Shown here in pieces: positions 31,298 through 38,675 of a stretch of 64,000 bases of DNA (its first letter is position 1; each line of letters opens with the position of its first letter). The notes under the pieces are model-generated. The model saw only the letters and a program-made list of their open reading frames with translations, had not been told where the DNA came from and did no database searches. The position numbers were made by a program, and so were the translations under genes. The DNA comes from Streptomyces chartreusis (GTDB lineage: Bacteria > Actinomycetota > Actinomycetes > Streptomycetales > Streptomycetaceae), in the NCBI RefSeq assembly GCF_008704715.1, contig NZ_CP023689.1, forward strand, positions 3,534,001 through 3,598,000, given 5' to 3'.

Positions 31298-32413
31298 ATG
31301 TCGATGATTCGAGACCTGCGCGCCGTGGTCCGTCCGGCCCGTACGTCGCTGCGCAAGGACAGCGGGGCCTACGACACCACCCGCGACCCCGCGACCCCCT
31401 CGGCCGTCGTCGACTGCGCCGTCTACCGTGACGGCCGCCGTCTGGAGACCGACAAGCCGCTCACCCCGCACGAGGCGATGCGCCGGGTGCGGCGCGACGG
31501 CGGCTTCGTCTGGATCGGGCTGCACGAGCCCACCGAGGCCGAATTCTCCGGTATCGCGGGCGAGTTCGGGCTGCACCCGCTGGCCGTCGAGGACGCGGTG
31601 CAGGCGCACCAGCGGCCCAAGCTGGAGCGCTACGACGACTCCCTGTTCACCGTCTTCAAGACCATCCACTACGTCGAGCACGACGAGCTCACCGCCAACA
31701 GCGAGGTCGTCGAGACCGGCGAGGTCATGTGCTTCACCGGCCGGGACTTCTTCATCACCGTCCGGCACGGCGGACAGGGCTCGCTGCGGGCGCTCAGGCA
31801 CCGCCTCCAGGACGACCCCGAGCTGCTCGCCAAGGGCCCGTCGGCCGTGCTGCACGCCATCGCCGACCATGTCGTCGACGGGTACATCGCCGTCGCCGAC
31901 GCGGTGCAGGACGACATCGACGAGGTGGAGACCGAGGTGTTCTCGCCGGGGCGCAAGGGCAGCCCGCGCGGCACGGACGCCGGCCGGATCTACCAACTCA
32001 AGCGTGAGGTGCTGGAGTTCAAGCGGGCCGTGTCGCCGCTGCTGCGGCCCATGCAGCTGCTGAGCGAGCGTCCGATGCGGCTGATCGACCCCGACATCCA
32101 GAAGTACTTCCGGGACGTCGCCGACCATGTCGCCCGTGTGCACGAGCAGGTCATCGGCTTCGACGAGCTCCTCAACTCGATCCTCCAGGCCAACCTCGCC
32201 CAGGCGTCCGTCGCGCAGAACGAGGACATGCGGAAGATCACGTCGTGGGCCGCGATCATCGCCGTACCGACGATGGTGTGCGGTGTGTACGGCATGAACT
32301 TCGACTACATGCCGGAGACGCACTGGAAGTACGGCTACCCGGTGATCCTCAGCGTCACGGTGGCGATCTGTCTCGGCATCCACCGCACGCTGAAGCGCAA
32401 CGGCTGGCTCTGA
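31298..32413 (+). CDS. corA: CorA family divalent metal ion channel
   Basis: 371 residues. A large N-terminal cytoplasmic domain (FVWIGLHEPTEAEF, HPLAVEDAVQAHQRPKLERYDD) and long helices lead to two C-terminal membrane segments. The first ends with the channel signature YGMNF (GMN motif), the second is YPVILSVTVAICLGI, and the C-terminus is basic (TLKRNGWL). Family knowledge: pentameric CorA lets Mg2+ (also Co2+, Ni2+) into the cell. GAAGGAG lies 7 nt before the ATG. It sits behind a ~500-bp leader and upstream of an MgtE-like gene, so this area is concerned with magnesium. In mycobacteria corA (Rv1239c) is also close to the MgtE-like and Mrp genes. Confidence 0.93.
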   Translation: MSMIRDLRAVVRPARTSLRKDSGAYDTTRDPATPSAVVDCAVYRDGRRLETDKPLTPHEAMRRVRRDGGFVWIGLHEPTEAEFSGIAGEFGLHPLAVEDAVQAHQRPKLERYDDSLFTVFKTIHYVEHDELTANSEVVETGEVMCFTGRDFFITVRHGGQGSLRALRHRLQDDPELLAKGPSAVLHAIADHVVDGYIAVADAVQDDIDEVETEVFSPGRKGSPRGTDAGRIYQLKREVLEFKRAVSPLLRPMQLLSERPMRLIDPDIQKYFRDVADHVARVHEQVIGFDELLNSILQANLAQASVAQNEDMRKITSWAAIIAVPTMVCGVYGMNFDYMPETHWKYGYPVILSVTVAICLGIHRTLKRNGWL

Positions 32414-32455
32414 GCGGTCCCGGCCGGTCCGGCGGCGCTGGATAGTCTTGGGGGC

Positions 32456-32974
32456 ATGACAAGCGAGCTGCTCGACCAGGCCCTCGTCGAGGAGGCCACC
32501 AAGAAGTCCGGCCTCATCTGGGTCAGGGGACCCGGTTCCCCGGCGCGGGCGCTGTGGCACGCGTGGCACGAGGGTGCGGCGTGTGTCGTCGGCGACGGTC
32601 CCGGTGAGCAGCCGCTGCCGGGGCTGGCCGACGGGGCCGTGGCCGAGGTGACGGTCCGCAGCAAGGACAAGGGCGGCCGGCTGGTCTCCTGGACGGCGAA
32701 GGTCGTCGAGCTCGGGGCGGGCTCCGAGCAGTGGGAGGCGACCGTCGCCGAGCTCAAGGGCAAGCGCCTGAACGCGCCCGACGGCGAGGCGATGCCCGGG
32801 CGCTGGGCGCGCGAGTGCCGGGTGCTGCGGCTGGAGCCGACGGGGGCCCTCGGAGCGCTGCCGGACGGCTCCCTGGCCGAGGCACCGCTGCCGTCGGCGG
32901 CGACGACGCGCAGGCCGATCCCGGCGGGGCTGCCGCGGCTGCTGCTGAAGAGGAAACGGAGCTCTTCGCGATAG
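32456..32974 (+). CDS. Hypothetical protein, possibly FMN-binding split-barrel
   Basis: 172 residues. SGLIWVRGPGSPARALWHAWHEGAACVV followed by VAEVTVRSKDKGGRLVSWTAKVVEL looks like the beta-strand pattern of pyridoxamine-phosphate-oxidase-like split barrels, but the FMN-binding residues cannot be assigned. The C-terminal ~30 residues are basic and low-complexity (LLLKRKRSSSR). ATG 32456 lacks a strong ribosome site; TAGTCT (32443-32448) ends 7 nt upstream, so it may be leaderless. Follows corA by 42 bp. Confidence 0.75.
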   Translation: MTSELLDQALVEEATKKSGLIWVRGPGSPARALWHAWHEGAACVVGDGPGEQPLPGLADGAVAEVTVRSKDKGGRLVSWTAKVVELGAGSEQWEATVAELKGKRLNAPDGEAMPGRWARECRVLRLEPTGALGALPDGSLAEAPLPSAATTRRPIPAGLPRLLLKRKRSSSR

Positions 32975-33001
32975 GCCGTCGATCGTCTGCCGCGCCATCG
33001 T

Positions 33002-33064
33002 GGCTGGTCGCGCGCACGCGGCGGAGCCGCATATCGATACAGCCCCGCGCCCCTATGGGGCGCG
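33002..33064. repeat. Streptomyces intergenic repeat (GC-rich family, copy C)
   Basis: GGCTGGTCGCGCGCACGCGG at the left and CAGCCCCGCGCCCC-TAT-GGGGCGCG at the right. The right end is a short hairpin. It is a variant of copies A (28056) and B (45064). The lipoprotein gene stop codon lies 2 bases from its end. Confidence 0.7.
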
Positions 33065-33065
33065 A

Positions 33066-33812
33066 CTACGACGTCGGCAGTTGCCTGCCGTAGTCCACCG
33101 TGTCGCCCTTCTTCGGCTTCTCCAGGGCGAAGTCCTTGCCCCAGTCGGAGAAGGTCAGGGTGCCTCCGTCGCCCGCCCGGGTCAGCAGCAGGGGGTACGG
33201 GTCGCCCTCCAGGGAGACGTCGAGGGTGCCGCCCGAGCCCTTGTCGCCGGCGATGCGGATGGTGCGGACGCCCGCCTGCTCGTGCCGGCCGTCGGCGGCC
33301 ACCTTGCCGTGCAGCGTCAGCAGGCCCTCGAGGAGCACGTCCTTGTCCGTGAAGCCGCTGAACTTCTTGTACGCCGGGTCGCCCTGCGGCACCCGCACGT
33401 ACTTGCCGTTCAGCTTGTCCACGGCCCCGGCGTCCGCCTTGCCGTCGTTGCCCGCGTCGCTCCAGAAGCCGGAGTCGGCCTTCAGATACAGCTGCTCGCC
33501 GATCCGCAGCAGCTGGAAGGTGGACCCCTGCGCGGTGAGCGACCCCGTCGCCCCGTCGGACTTCAGCTGCATGTCGAGCTTGTAGGTGCGCCCGCTGGTG
33601 ACCAGGTTCCCCGACAGGTGCACCGCTTCGGCGGTGTCCGCCGCCGTACGGGCCTTGCGCTGGATCTCGGCGACCGGCAGCTTGCCGACCCCGTTGGTGC
33701 CCTCGTCCGGGTCCTCACTGCATCCCGTCAGTCCCGTTCCCGACACGACCAGGGCGCAGATGGCGGTCACCAGCGCGGCCCGGCGAGTACGACCCTGGGG
33801 AATCGCAGTCAC
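33066..33812 (-). CDS. LppX/LprAFG-like lipoprotein
   Basis: 248 residues. Twin-Arg-containing signal peptide (GRTRRAALVTAICALVVSGTG) with lipobox LTGC (Cys about 31). The mature part, with AEAVHLSGNLVTSGRTYKLDMQLKSDGATGSL, then LRIGEQLYLKADSGFW and DYGRQLP at the end, fits the LppX_LprAFG fold: a half-barrel with a hydrophobic pocket. In mycobacteria such proteins carry lipids across the envelope; the Streptomyces function is unknown. GTG 33812 begins the signal peptide; the ribosome site is weak (AAAGG about 11 nt upstream). Divergent from the MgtE-like gene. Confidence 0.82.
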   Translation of the reverse strand: MTAIPQGRTRRAALVTAICALVVSGTGLTGCSEDPDEGTNGVGKLPVAEIQRKARTAADTAEAVHLSGNLVTSGRTYKLDMQLKSDGATGSLTAQGSTFQLLRIGEQLYLKADSGFWSDAGNDGKADAGAVDKLNGKYVRVPQGDPAYKKFSGFTDKDVLLEGLLTLHGKVAADGRHEQAGVRTIRIAGDKGSGGTLDVSLEGDPYPLLLTRAGDGGTLTFSDWGKDFALEKPKKGDTVDYGRQLPTS

Positions 33813-34034
33813 AGGTGGGGCTGCCTTTCTGTCGTGGGACCTGAGCGGCGTACGGCAGCGTACCCGCACGTCACCCCCCGGGCGGAGCCGGTCCGTCCGG
33901 ACCTCTCACCAGGGCGTATCGGATCCGGACGGGCTAGCCTGAAGCCCACCCGAGCGGGCAATTCGACAAAAGGCGGCACGGCAGCGCAGCCTCGACAGCA
34001 ACACGCACACCCGGCACGAAAAGGAGCCTCAGCC

Positions 34035-35330
34035 ATGGCAGCCGGCGCTCCCCGGATCTTCGTCTCGCATCTCGCCGGTATCGCCGTCTTCGACCCGAAC
34101 GGTGACCAGGTGGGCCGCGTCCGCGATCTGGTCGTCATGCTCCGGGTCGGCCGGCGTCCCCCGCGGCTGCTCGGCCTCGTCGTCGAACTCTCCACCCGGC
34201 GCCGAATCTTCCTGCCCATGACCCGCGTGACCGGCATCGAGTCCGGCCAGGTCATCACCACCGGCGTGCTCAACGTCCGGCGCTTCGAGCAGCGCCCCAC
34301 CGAGCGCCTCGTCTTCGGCGAGCTCCTCGACCGGCGCGTCACCCTCGTCGAGACCGGCGAGGAGGTCACCGTCCTCGATCTGTCGGTCGGACAGCTCCCG
34401 GCCCGCCGGGACTGGGAGATCGACAAGGTCTTCGTGCGCAAGGGCGGCCGGAGCGGTCCGCTGCGGCGCGCGAAGGGCGAGTCGCTGACCGTGGAGTGGT
34501 CCGCCGTCACCGGCTTCTCCCTGGAGGAGCAGGGCCAGGGCGCGGAGAGCCTCCTGGCCACCTTCGAGCAGCTGCGGCCCGCCGACCTCGCCAACGTCCT
34601 GCACCACCTCTCCCCCAAGCGCCGCGCCGAGGTCGCCGCCGCCCTCGACGACGACCGACTGGCCGACGTCCTGGAGGAGCTCCCCGAGGACGACCAGATC
34701 GAGATCCTCGGCAAGCTGAAGCAGGAACGCGCCGCCGACGTCCTGGAGGCCATGGACCCGGACGACGCGGCCGACCTGCTCGGCGAGCTCCCGACGGACG
34801 AGCAGGAGCGGCTGCTGAGCCTGATGCAGCCCGCCGACGCGGCCGACATGCGCCGGCTGATGGCGTACGAGGAGCACACGGCCGGCGGTCTGATGACGAC
34901 CGAGCCGATCATCCTGCGCCCGGACGCCACCGTCGCCGACGCCCTCGCCCGGGTCCGCAACCCCGACCTGTCCCCGGCCCTCGCCGCCCAGGTCTACGTC
35001 TGCCGCCCGCCCGACGAGACGCCCACCGGCAAGTACCTCGGCACGGTCCACTTCCAGCGCCTGCTGCGCGACCCGCCGTACACGCTGGTCAGCGCGCTGC
35101 TCGACGAGGCGCTCGAAGCGCTGGAGCCGGATGCCGCGCTGCCTGTCGTCGCCGGGTTCTTCGCGACGTACGACATGGTCGCGGCCCCGGTCGTGGACGA
35201 CTCGGGGTCGCTGCTGGGGGCGGTGACCGTCGACGACGTGCTGGACCATCTGCTGCCCGAGGACTGGCGGGAGACGGAGTTCCATCTGGACGAGGACGCG
35301 GGCCAGGGGGTGTCGGGGCATGGCGCATGA
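34035..35330 (+). CDS. MgtE-like protein without membrane domain (PRC-barrel + MgtE_N + CBS pair)
   Basis: 431 residues and no hydrophobic helix. An N-terminal beta-rich PRC-barrel-like part (to about 165) has GDQVGRVRDLVVMLR. Next is the MgtE N-terminal superhelix (about 170-290) with the repeats ELPEDDQIEILGKL and AMDPDDAADLLGELP. A CBS pair follows, with EEHTAGGLMTTEPIIL and PVVDDSGSLLGAVTVDDVL. In full MgtE Mg2+ channels this cytoplasmic module is followed by five membrane helices; here they are absent, so the protein is probably a Mg2+-sensing regulator or partner. AAGGAG is 8 nt upstream of ATG. Overlaps the DUF1003 gene by 11 nt. Confidence 0.9.
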   Translation: MAAGAPRIFVSHLAGIAVFDPNGDQVGRVRDLVVMLRVGRRPPRLLGLVVELSTRRRIFLPMTRVTGIESGQVITTGVLNVRRFEQRPTERLVFGELLDRRVTLVETGEEVTVLDLSVGQLPARRDWEIDKVFVRKGGRSGPLRRAKGESLTVEWSAVTGFSLEEQGQGAESLLATFEQLRPADLANVLHHLSPKRRAEVAAALDDDRLADVLEELPEDDQIEILGKLKQERAADVLEAMDPDDAADLLGELPTDEQERLLSLMQPADAADMRRLMAYEEHTAGGLMTTEPIILRPDATVADALARVRNPDLSPALAAQVYVCRPPDETPTGKYLGTVHFQRLLRDPPYTLVSALLDEALEALEPDAALPVVAGFFATYDMVAAPVVDDSGSLLGAVTVDDVLDHLLPEDWRETEFHLDEDAGQGVSGHGA

Positions 35331-35916
35331 GCGCGAGGGCACACGCGAGCGCACGGCCTCGGGCGCCACCGCGGCCTCCCGTGCGCCCCGCACGCGCCTC
35401 GACCAACCCCGTCCGCCGCGCCGCCGGCTCCTGCCCGAATGGGACCCGGAGGCCTTCGGACGGCTCTCGGAGCGCATCGCGCGCTTCCTGGGCACCGGGC
35501 GGTTCATCGTCTGGATGACGATCGTCATCATCATGTGGGTGCTGTGGAACATCTTCGCGCCCGGCGAGCTGAAGTTCGACGAGTACCCGTTCATCTTCCT
35601 GACCCTGATGCTCTCGCTCCAGGCCTCCTACGCCGCCCCGCTGATCCTGCTCGCGCAGAACCGGCAGGACGACCGCGACCGGGTCAACCTCGAACAGGAC
35701 CGCAAGCAGAACGAGCGGTCCATCGCCGACACCGAGTACCTGACCCGCGAGATCGCCTCCCTGCGCATCGGCCTGGGCGAGGTCGCCACCCGCGACTGGA
35801 TGCGCTCCGAGCTCCAGGATCTGATGAAGGAGCTGGAGGAGCGGGGCAACGGTCACCGCGAGGGCGGGGTATTCCCGGCGGATCGGTCGCGCGGACGTGA
35901 CGTAGACGACCGCTGA
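35320..35916 (+). CDS. DUF1003 membrane protein
   Basis: 198 residues. Basic, low-complexity N-terminus to about 45, then two membrane helices (FIVWMTIVIIMWVLWNIFA and FIFLTLMLSLQASYAAPLILLAQNRQ), the DUF1003 signature, then a charged coiled-coil-like tail (DRVNLEQDRKQNERSIADTEYL). The start codon lies inside the end of the MgtE-like gene (11-nt overlap), so the two are translationally coupled and likely act together: the DUF1003 protein could anchor the soluble MgtE-like module at the membrane. That link is inference. Rv1232c-Rv1231c of M. tuberculosis show the same pair. Confidence 0.9.
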   Translation: MAHEREGTRERTASGATAASRAPRTRLDQPRPPRRRLLPEWDPEAFGRLSERIARFLGTGRFIVWMTIVIIMWVLWNIFAPGELKFDEYPFIFLTLMLSLQASYAAPLILLAQNRQDDRDRVNLEQDRKQNERSIADTEYLTREIASLRIGLGEVATRDWMRSELQDLMKELEERGNGHREGGVFPADRSRGRDVDDR

Positions 35917-35958
35917 CAGCCTTTCCGGGGCATGGCTACCGGGCCGTACCATCGTCCT

Positions 35959-37092
35959 ATGGCTACGGAAGACGCGGTGCGCGAGGCACTGGCGACGGTG
36001 AACGACCCCGAGATCAACCGCCCCATCACGGAACTCGGGATGGTCAAGTCGGTGGAGATCGGTGCGGACGGTACGGTCGCGGTCACCGTGTACCTGACGG
36101 TCTCCGGCTGCCCGATGCGCGAGACGATCACGCAGCGCGTGACGGACGCCGTCTCCGCGGTCGAGGGCGTCACCGGCGTCGACGTCACGCTGGACGTGAT
36201 GAGCGACGAGCAGCGCAAGGAGCTGGCGAACGCCCTGCGCGGCGGCCAGGCCGAGCGCGAGGTCCCCTTCGCCAAGCCCGGCTCGCTGACCCGCGTGTAC
36301 GCGGTCGCCTCCGGCAAGGGCGGCGTCGGCAAGTCCTCCGTCACGGTCAACCTGGCGGCGGCGATGGCGGCCGACGGCCTCAAGGTGGGCGTCGTCGACG
36401 CCGACATCTACGGCCACAGCGTGCCGCGCATGCTGGGTGCCGACGGGCGTCCGACCCAGGTCGAGAACATGATCATGCCGCCGTCCGCGAACGGCGTGAA
36501 GGTCATCTCCATCGGCATGTTCACCCCGGGCAACGCACCGGTCGTCTGGCGCGGCCCGATGCTCCACCGCGCCCTCCAGCAGTTCCTGGCGGACGTGTAC
36601 TGGGGCGACCTGGACGTCCTGCTCCTGGACCTGCCGCCCGGCACCGGTGACATCGCGATCTCCGTCGCCCAGCTGGTCCCGAACGCCGAGATCCTGGTCG
36701 TGACGACCCCGCAGCAGGCCGCCGCCGAGGTCGCCGAGCGGGCCGGCTCGATCGCCGTCCAGACCCACCAGAAGATCGTCGGCGTGGTCGAGAACATGTC
36801 CGGCCTGCCCTGCCCGCACTGCGGCGAGATGGTCGACGTCTTCGGCACCGGCGGCGGCCAGACGGTCGCCGACGGCCTCACCCGCACGACCGGCGCGAAC
36901 GTCCCGGTCCTCGGCAGCATCCCGATCGACGTCCGCCTGCGCGAGGGCGGCGACGACGGCAAGCCGGTCGTCCTGACGGACCCGGACAGCCCGGCGGGCT
37001 CGGCCCTGCGCTCGATCGCGGGCAAGCTCGGCGGCCGTCAGAGGGGCCTGTCGGGCATGTCCCTGGGCATCACGCCGCGCAACAAGTTCTAG
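35959..37092 (+). CDS. mrp: Mrp/ApbC family iron-sulfur cluster carrier ATPase
   Basis: 377 residues. N-terminal ~95 residues are an MIP18/DUF59 domain (VNDPEINRPITELGMVKSVEIG, VSGCPM). The P-loop domain starts with the deviant Walker A SGKGGVGKSS, has VDADIYGHSVPRML, VWRGPMLHRALQQF, LLLDLPPGTGD and the Cys pair PCPHCGE near residue 280. Family knowledge: Mrp/Nbp35-type ATPases bind a bridging 4Fe-4S cluster at the CxxC of a dimer and pass it to target enzymes. ATG 35959 has no ribosome site; TACCAT (35947-35952) ends 6 nt upstream, pointing to a leaderless mRNA. Ends at a terminator shared with the next, converging gene. Confidence 0.94.
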   Translation: MATEDAVREALATVNDPEINRPITELGMVKSVEIGADGTVAVTVYLTVSGCPMRETITQRVTDAVSAVEGVTGVDVTLDVMSDEQRKELANALRGGQAEREVPFAKPGSLTRVYAVASGKGGVGKSSVTVNLAAAMAADGLKVGVVDADIYGHSVPRMLGADGRPTQVENMIMPPSANGVKVISIGMFTPGNAPVVWRGPMLHRALQQFLADVYWGDLDVLLLDLPPGTGDIAISVAQLVPNAEILVVTTPQQAAAEVAERAGSIAVQTHQKIVGVVENMSGLPCPHCGEMVDVFGTGGGQTVADGLTRTTGANVPVLGSIPIDVRLREGGDDGKPVVLTDPDSPAGSALRSIAGKLGGRQRGLSGMSLGITPRNKF

Positions 37093-37108
37093 GACCTCCA
37101 CACGGCGA

Positions 37109-37135
37109 AGGGGCGCCGAATCCACCGGCGCCCCT
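37109..37135. terminator. Convergent hairpin terminator after mrp
   Basis: A 10-bp perfect stem, AGGGGCGCCG and CGGCGCCCCT, with a 7-nt loop, between the converging mrp and 37158-37826 genes. Confidence 0.75.
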
Positions 37136-37157
37136 CACATCGGCCCAGCCCCGCCGG

Positions 37158-37826
37158 CTAGGCGTACGCGCTGATGTCCTTGACCACGGCGAACCCGAGC
37201 CCGTACGCGCTCATTCCCCGCCCGTACGCACCCACGTGCACCCCGGCCTGAGTGGACCCGGCCAGCACCCAGCCGAACTCGGACTCGCGGTAGTGGAAGG
37301 GCGTCGGCACCCCGTCGACCGGCAGGGACAGCGTCGACCACGCCGACCCGGCGAGATCGTCGGCCAGCGCCCACGCCGTCTCCGTCTGCTGCTCCAGCCA
37401 GTCGTCCCGCAGCGTGTGGTCCATCTGACCCGGCCACGTGAACGTCAGCAGCCCGACGCCCGCGAGCCACGCCGCCGAGGACACCGAGGTGGCCTCCAGC
37501 AGCCCCGTGCCGTCGGCGCTGCGCCGGGACGGATTCGCGGCGACGGTCACCACGACCGCGAACTTCTCCCGGTCCTCGGTCGCCTCGTTGCGCACGGAGG
37601 GCTCGTCCCCGTGCCCGATCGATCCGTGTTCCACGGCCCCGTCGGCCGCCGTTCCGACCTGCATCAGCCAGCGCGGCCCCGTGAAGGCCTCATCGAGGCC
37701 GTACCACGGGAAGGGCGCCAGCAGATAGCCGTCGACCGTGCGCCGGGCAGAAGGGACGTGCTGTCCGCTCTCCGCGGCCGGTTCCTGCGCGACTGCGCGA
37801 CTAGTCGTCTGACTCGTCGTCTCCAT
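37158..37826 (-). CDS. Hypothetical protein
   Basis: 222 residues from ATG 37826. After a Thr/Ser/Glu-rich start (METTSQTTSRAVAQEPAAES) comes a folded-looking part: VDGYLLAPFPWYGLDEAFTGPRWLM, FAVVVTVAANPSRRSADG, WAGVGLLTF-like and STLSLPVDGVPTPFHYRESEFGW. No signal peptide or membrane helix; Trp-rich. I do not recognise a family. GGAGG lies about 10 nt upstream of the ATG; an in-frame extension upstream is rich in Arg/Cys and unlikely to be coding. Sits between mrp and tatB. Confidence 0.75.
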   Translation of the reverse strand: METTSQTTSRAVAQEPAAESGQHVPSARRTVDGYLLAPFPWYGLDEAFTGPRWLMQVGTAADGAVEHGSIGHGDEPSVRNEATEDREKFAVVVTVAANPSRRSADGTGLLEATSVSSAAWLAGVGLLTFTWPGQMDHTLRDDWLEQQTETAWALADDLAGSAWSTLSLPVDGVPTPFHYRESEFGWVLAGSTQAGVHVGAYGRGMSAYGLGFAVVKDISAYA

Positions 37827-38053
37827 GTGCCCGGACGCCTCCTCGTTCTGGCCGGACCAGCCCGGCCCGCCCCCCTTCGGGCGTACTCGTCCGGTCCGCA
37901 CAACAACTCGGCAGCATAGCCACACCGCTTCGAGCAGCATGGAAAGCGCCCGGCGCGTAGGGCGCACGGAGGGCGGGATCAGGCCGTGTGCGACCCGGGC
38001 GGAGTATGAGAAGCGTCACGTACGGGTGCCGACCGCTCCCGTGTTCGTACGGC

Positions 38054-38491
38054 TCAGGTGGCGTCCGCGTCGTAGGGCGGGCGCTCCTCGCGAGGGCTCT
38101 CGGGCTTCTTCGTCATGTCGATGCTGCCGCCGGAGGACCCGGACGACGAGGAGGACGACGAATCCGATTCACGGCTGTGCACGGCGTCGGTGACCTCGGC
38201 CATCTCCTTCTTGAGGTCGAAGCCGTTGCGGATCTCCTTGAGCCCCAGTTCGTCGTTGTCCAGCTGCTTGCGGATGAACGTCTTGGGGTTGAGGTCCTCG
38301 AACTCGAAGTCCTTGAACTCCGGTCCGAGTTCCTGCCGGATGTCCTCTTTCGCGCTCTCCGAGAACTCGCGGATCTTACGGATCGTCCGCGTGACGTCCT
38401 GGATCAGTTTCGGGAGCTTGTCCGGACCGAAGACGAGCACGGCGAGGACGATGAGCGTCACCAGCTCGAGCGGTCCTATGTCATTGAACAC
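38054..38491 (-). CDS. tatB: Sec-independent (Tat) translocase subunit TatB
   Basis: 145 residues. N-terminal MFNDIGPLELVTLIVLAVLVFGPDKLPKL is the TatA/B membrane helix with the FGPxKLP hinge; an amphipathic helix (IQDVTRTIRKIREFSES) and a charged region follow. The tail contains nine Ser in a row-like stretch (SDSSSSSSSGSSGG). The TatB assignment rests on the Glu in the helix (LELVTLI), length, and location next to htrA and the ECF sigma/anti-sigma pair, where mycobacteria have tatB (Rv1224). TatB with TatC forms the twin-arginine receptor at the inner membrane. GTG start with AAGGAG 6 nt upstream. Confidence 0.9.
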   Translation of the reverse strand: MFNDIGPLELVTLIVLAVLVFGPDKLPKLIQDVTRTIRKIREFSESAKEDIRQELGPEFKDFEFEDLNPKTFIRKQLDNDELGLKEIRNGFDLKKEMAEVTDAVHSRESDSSSSSSSGSSGGSIDMTKKPESPREERPPYDADAT

Positions 38492-38675
38492 CTGAAGCTC
38501 CTTGCGATGTCCTCGGTCGGCTCCACGGTACCCGGCGATCCGCTACGACCGGTACTGTCCCGAGCCCTCCGAATGCGTGTGGGCGTGCGGTTTTCCGGGT
38601 TGTTTGCCTTGTCAGGGCCTCAATACGGCGGTGACACGGCTCACGCTGAGAGGTTTCTGTGACTTCGGTCCCCGC

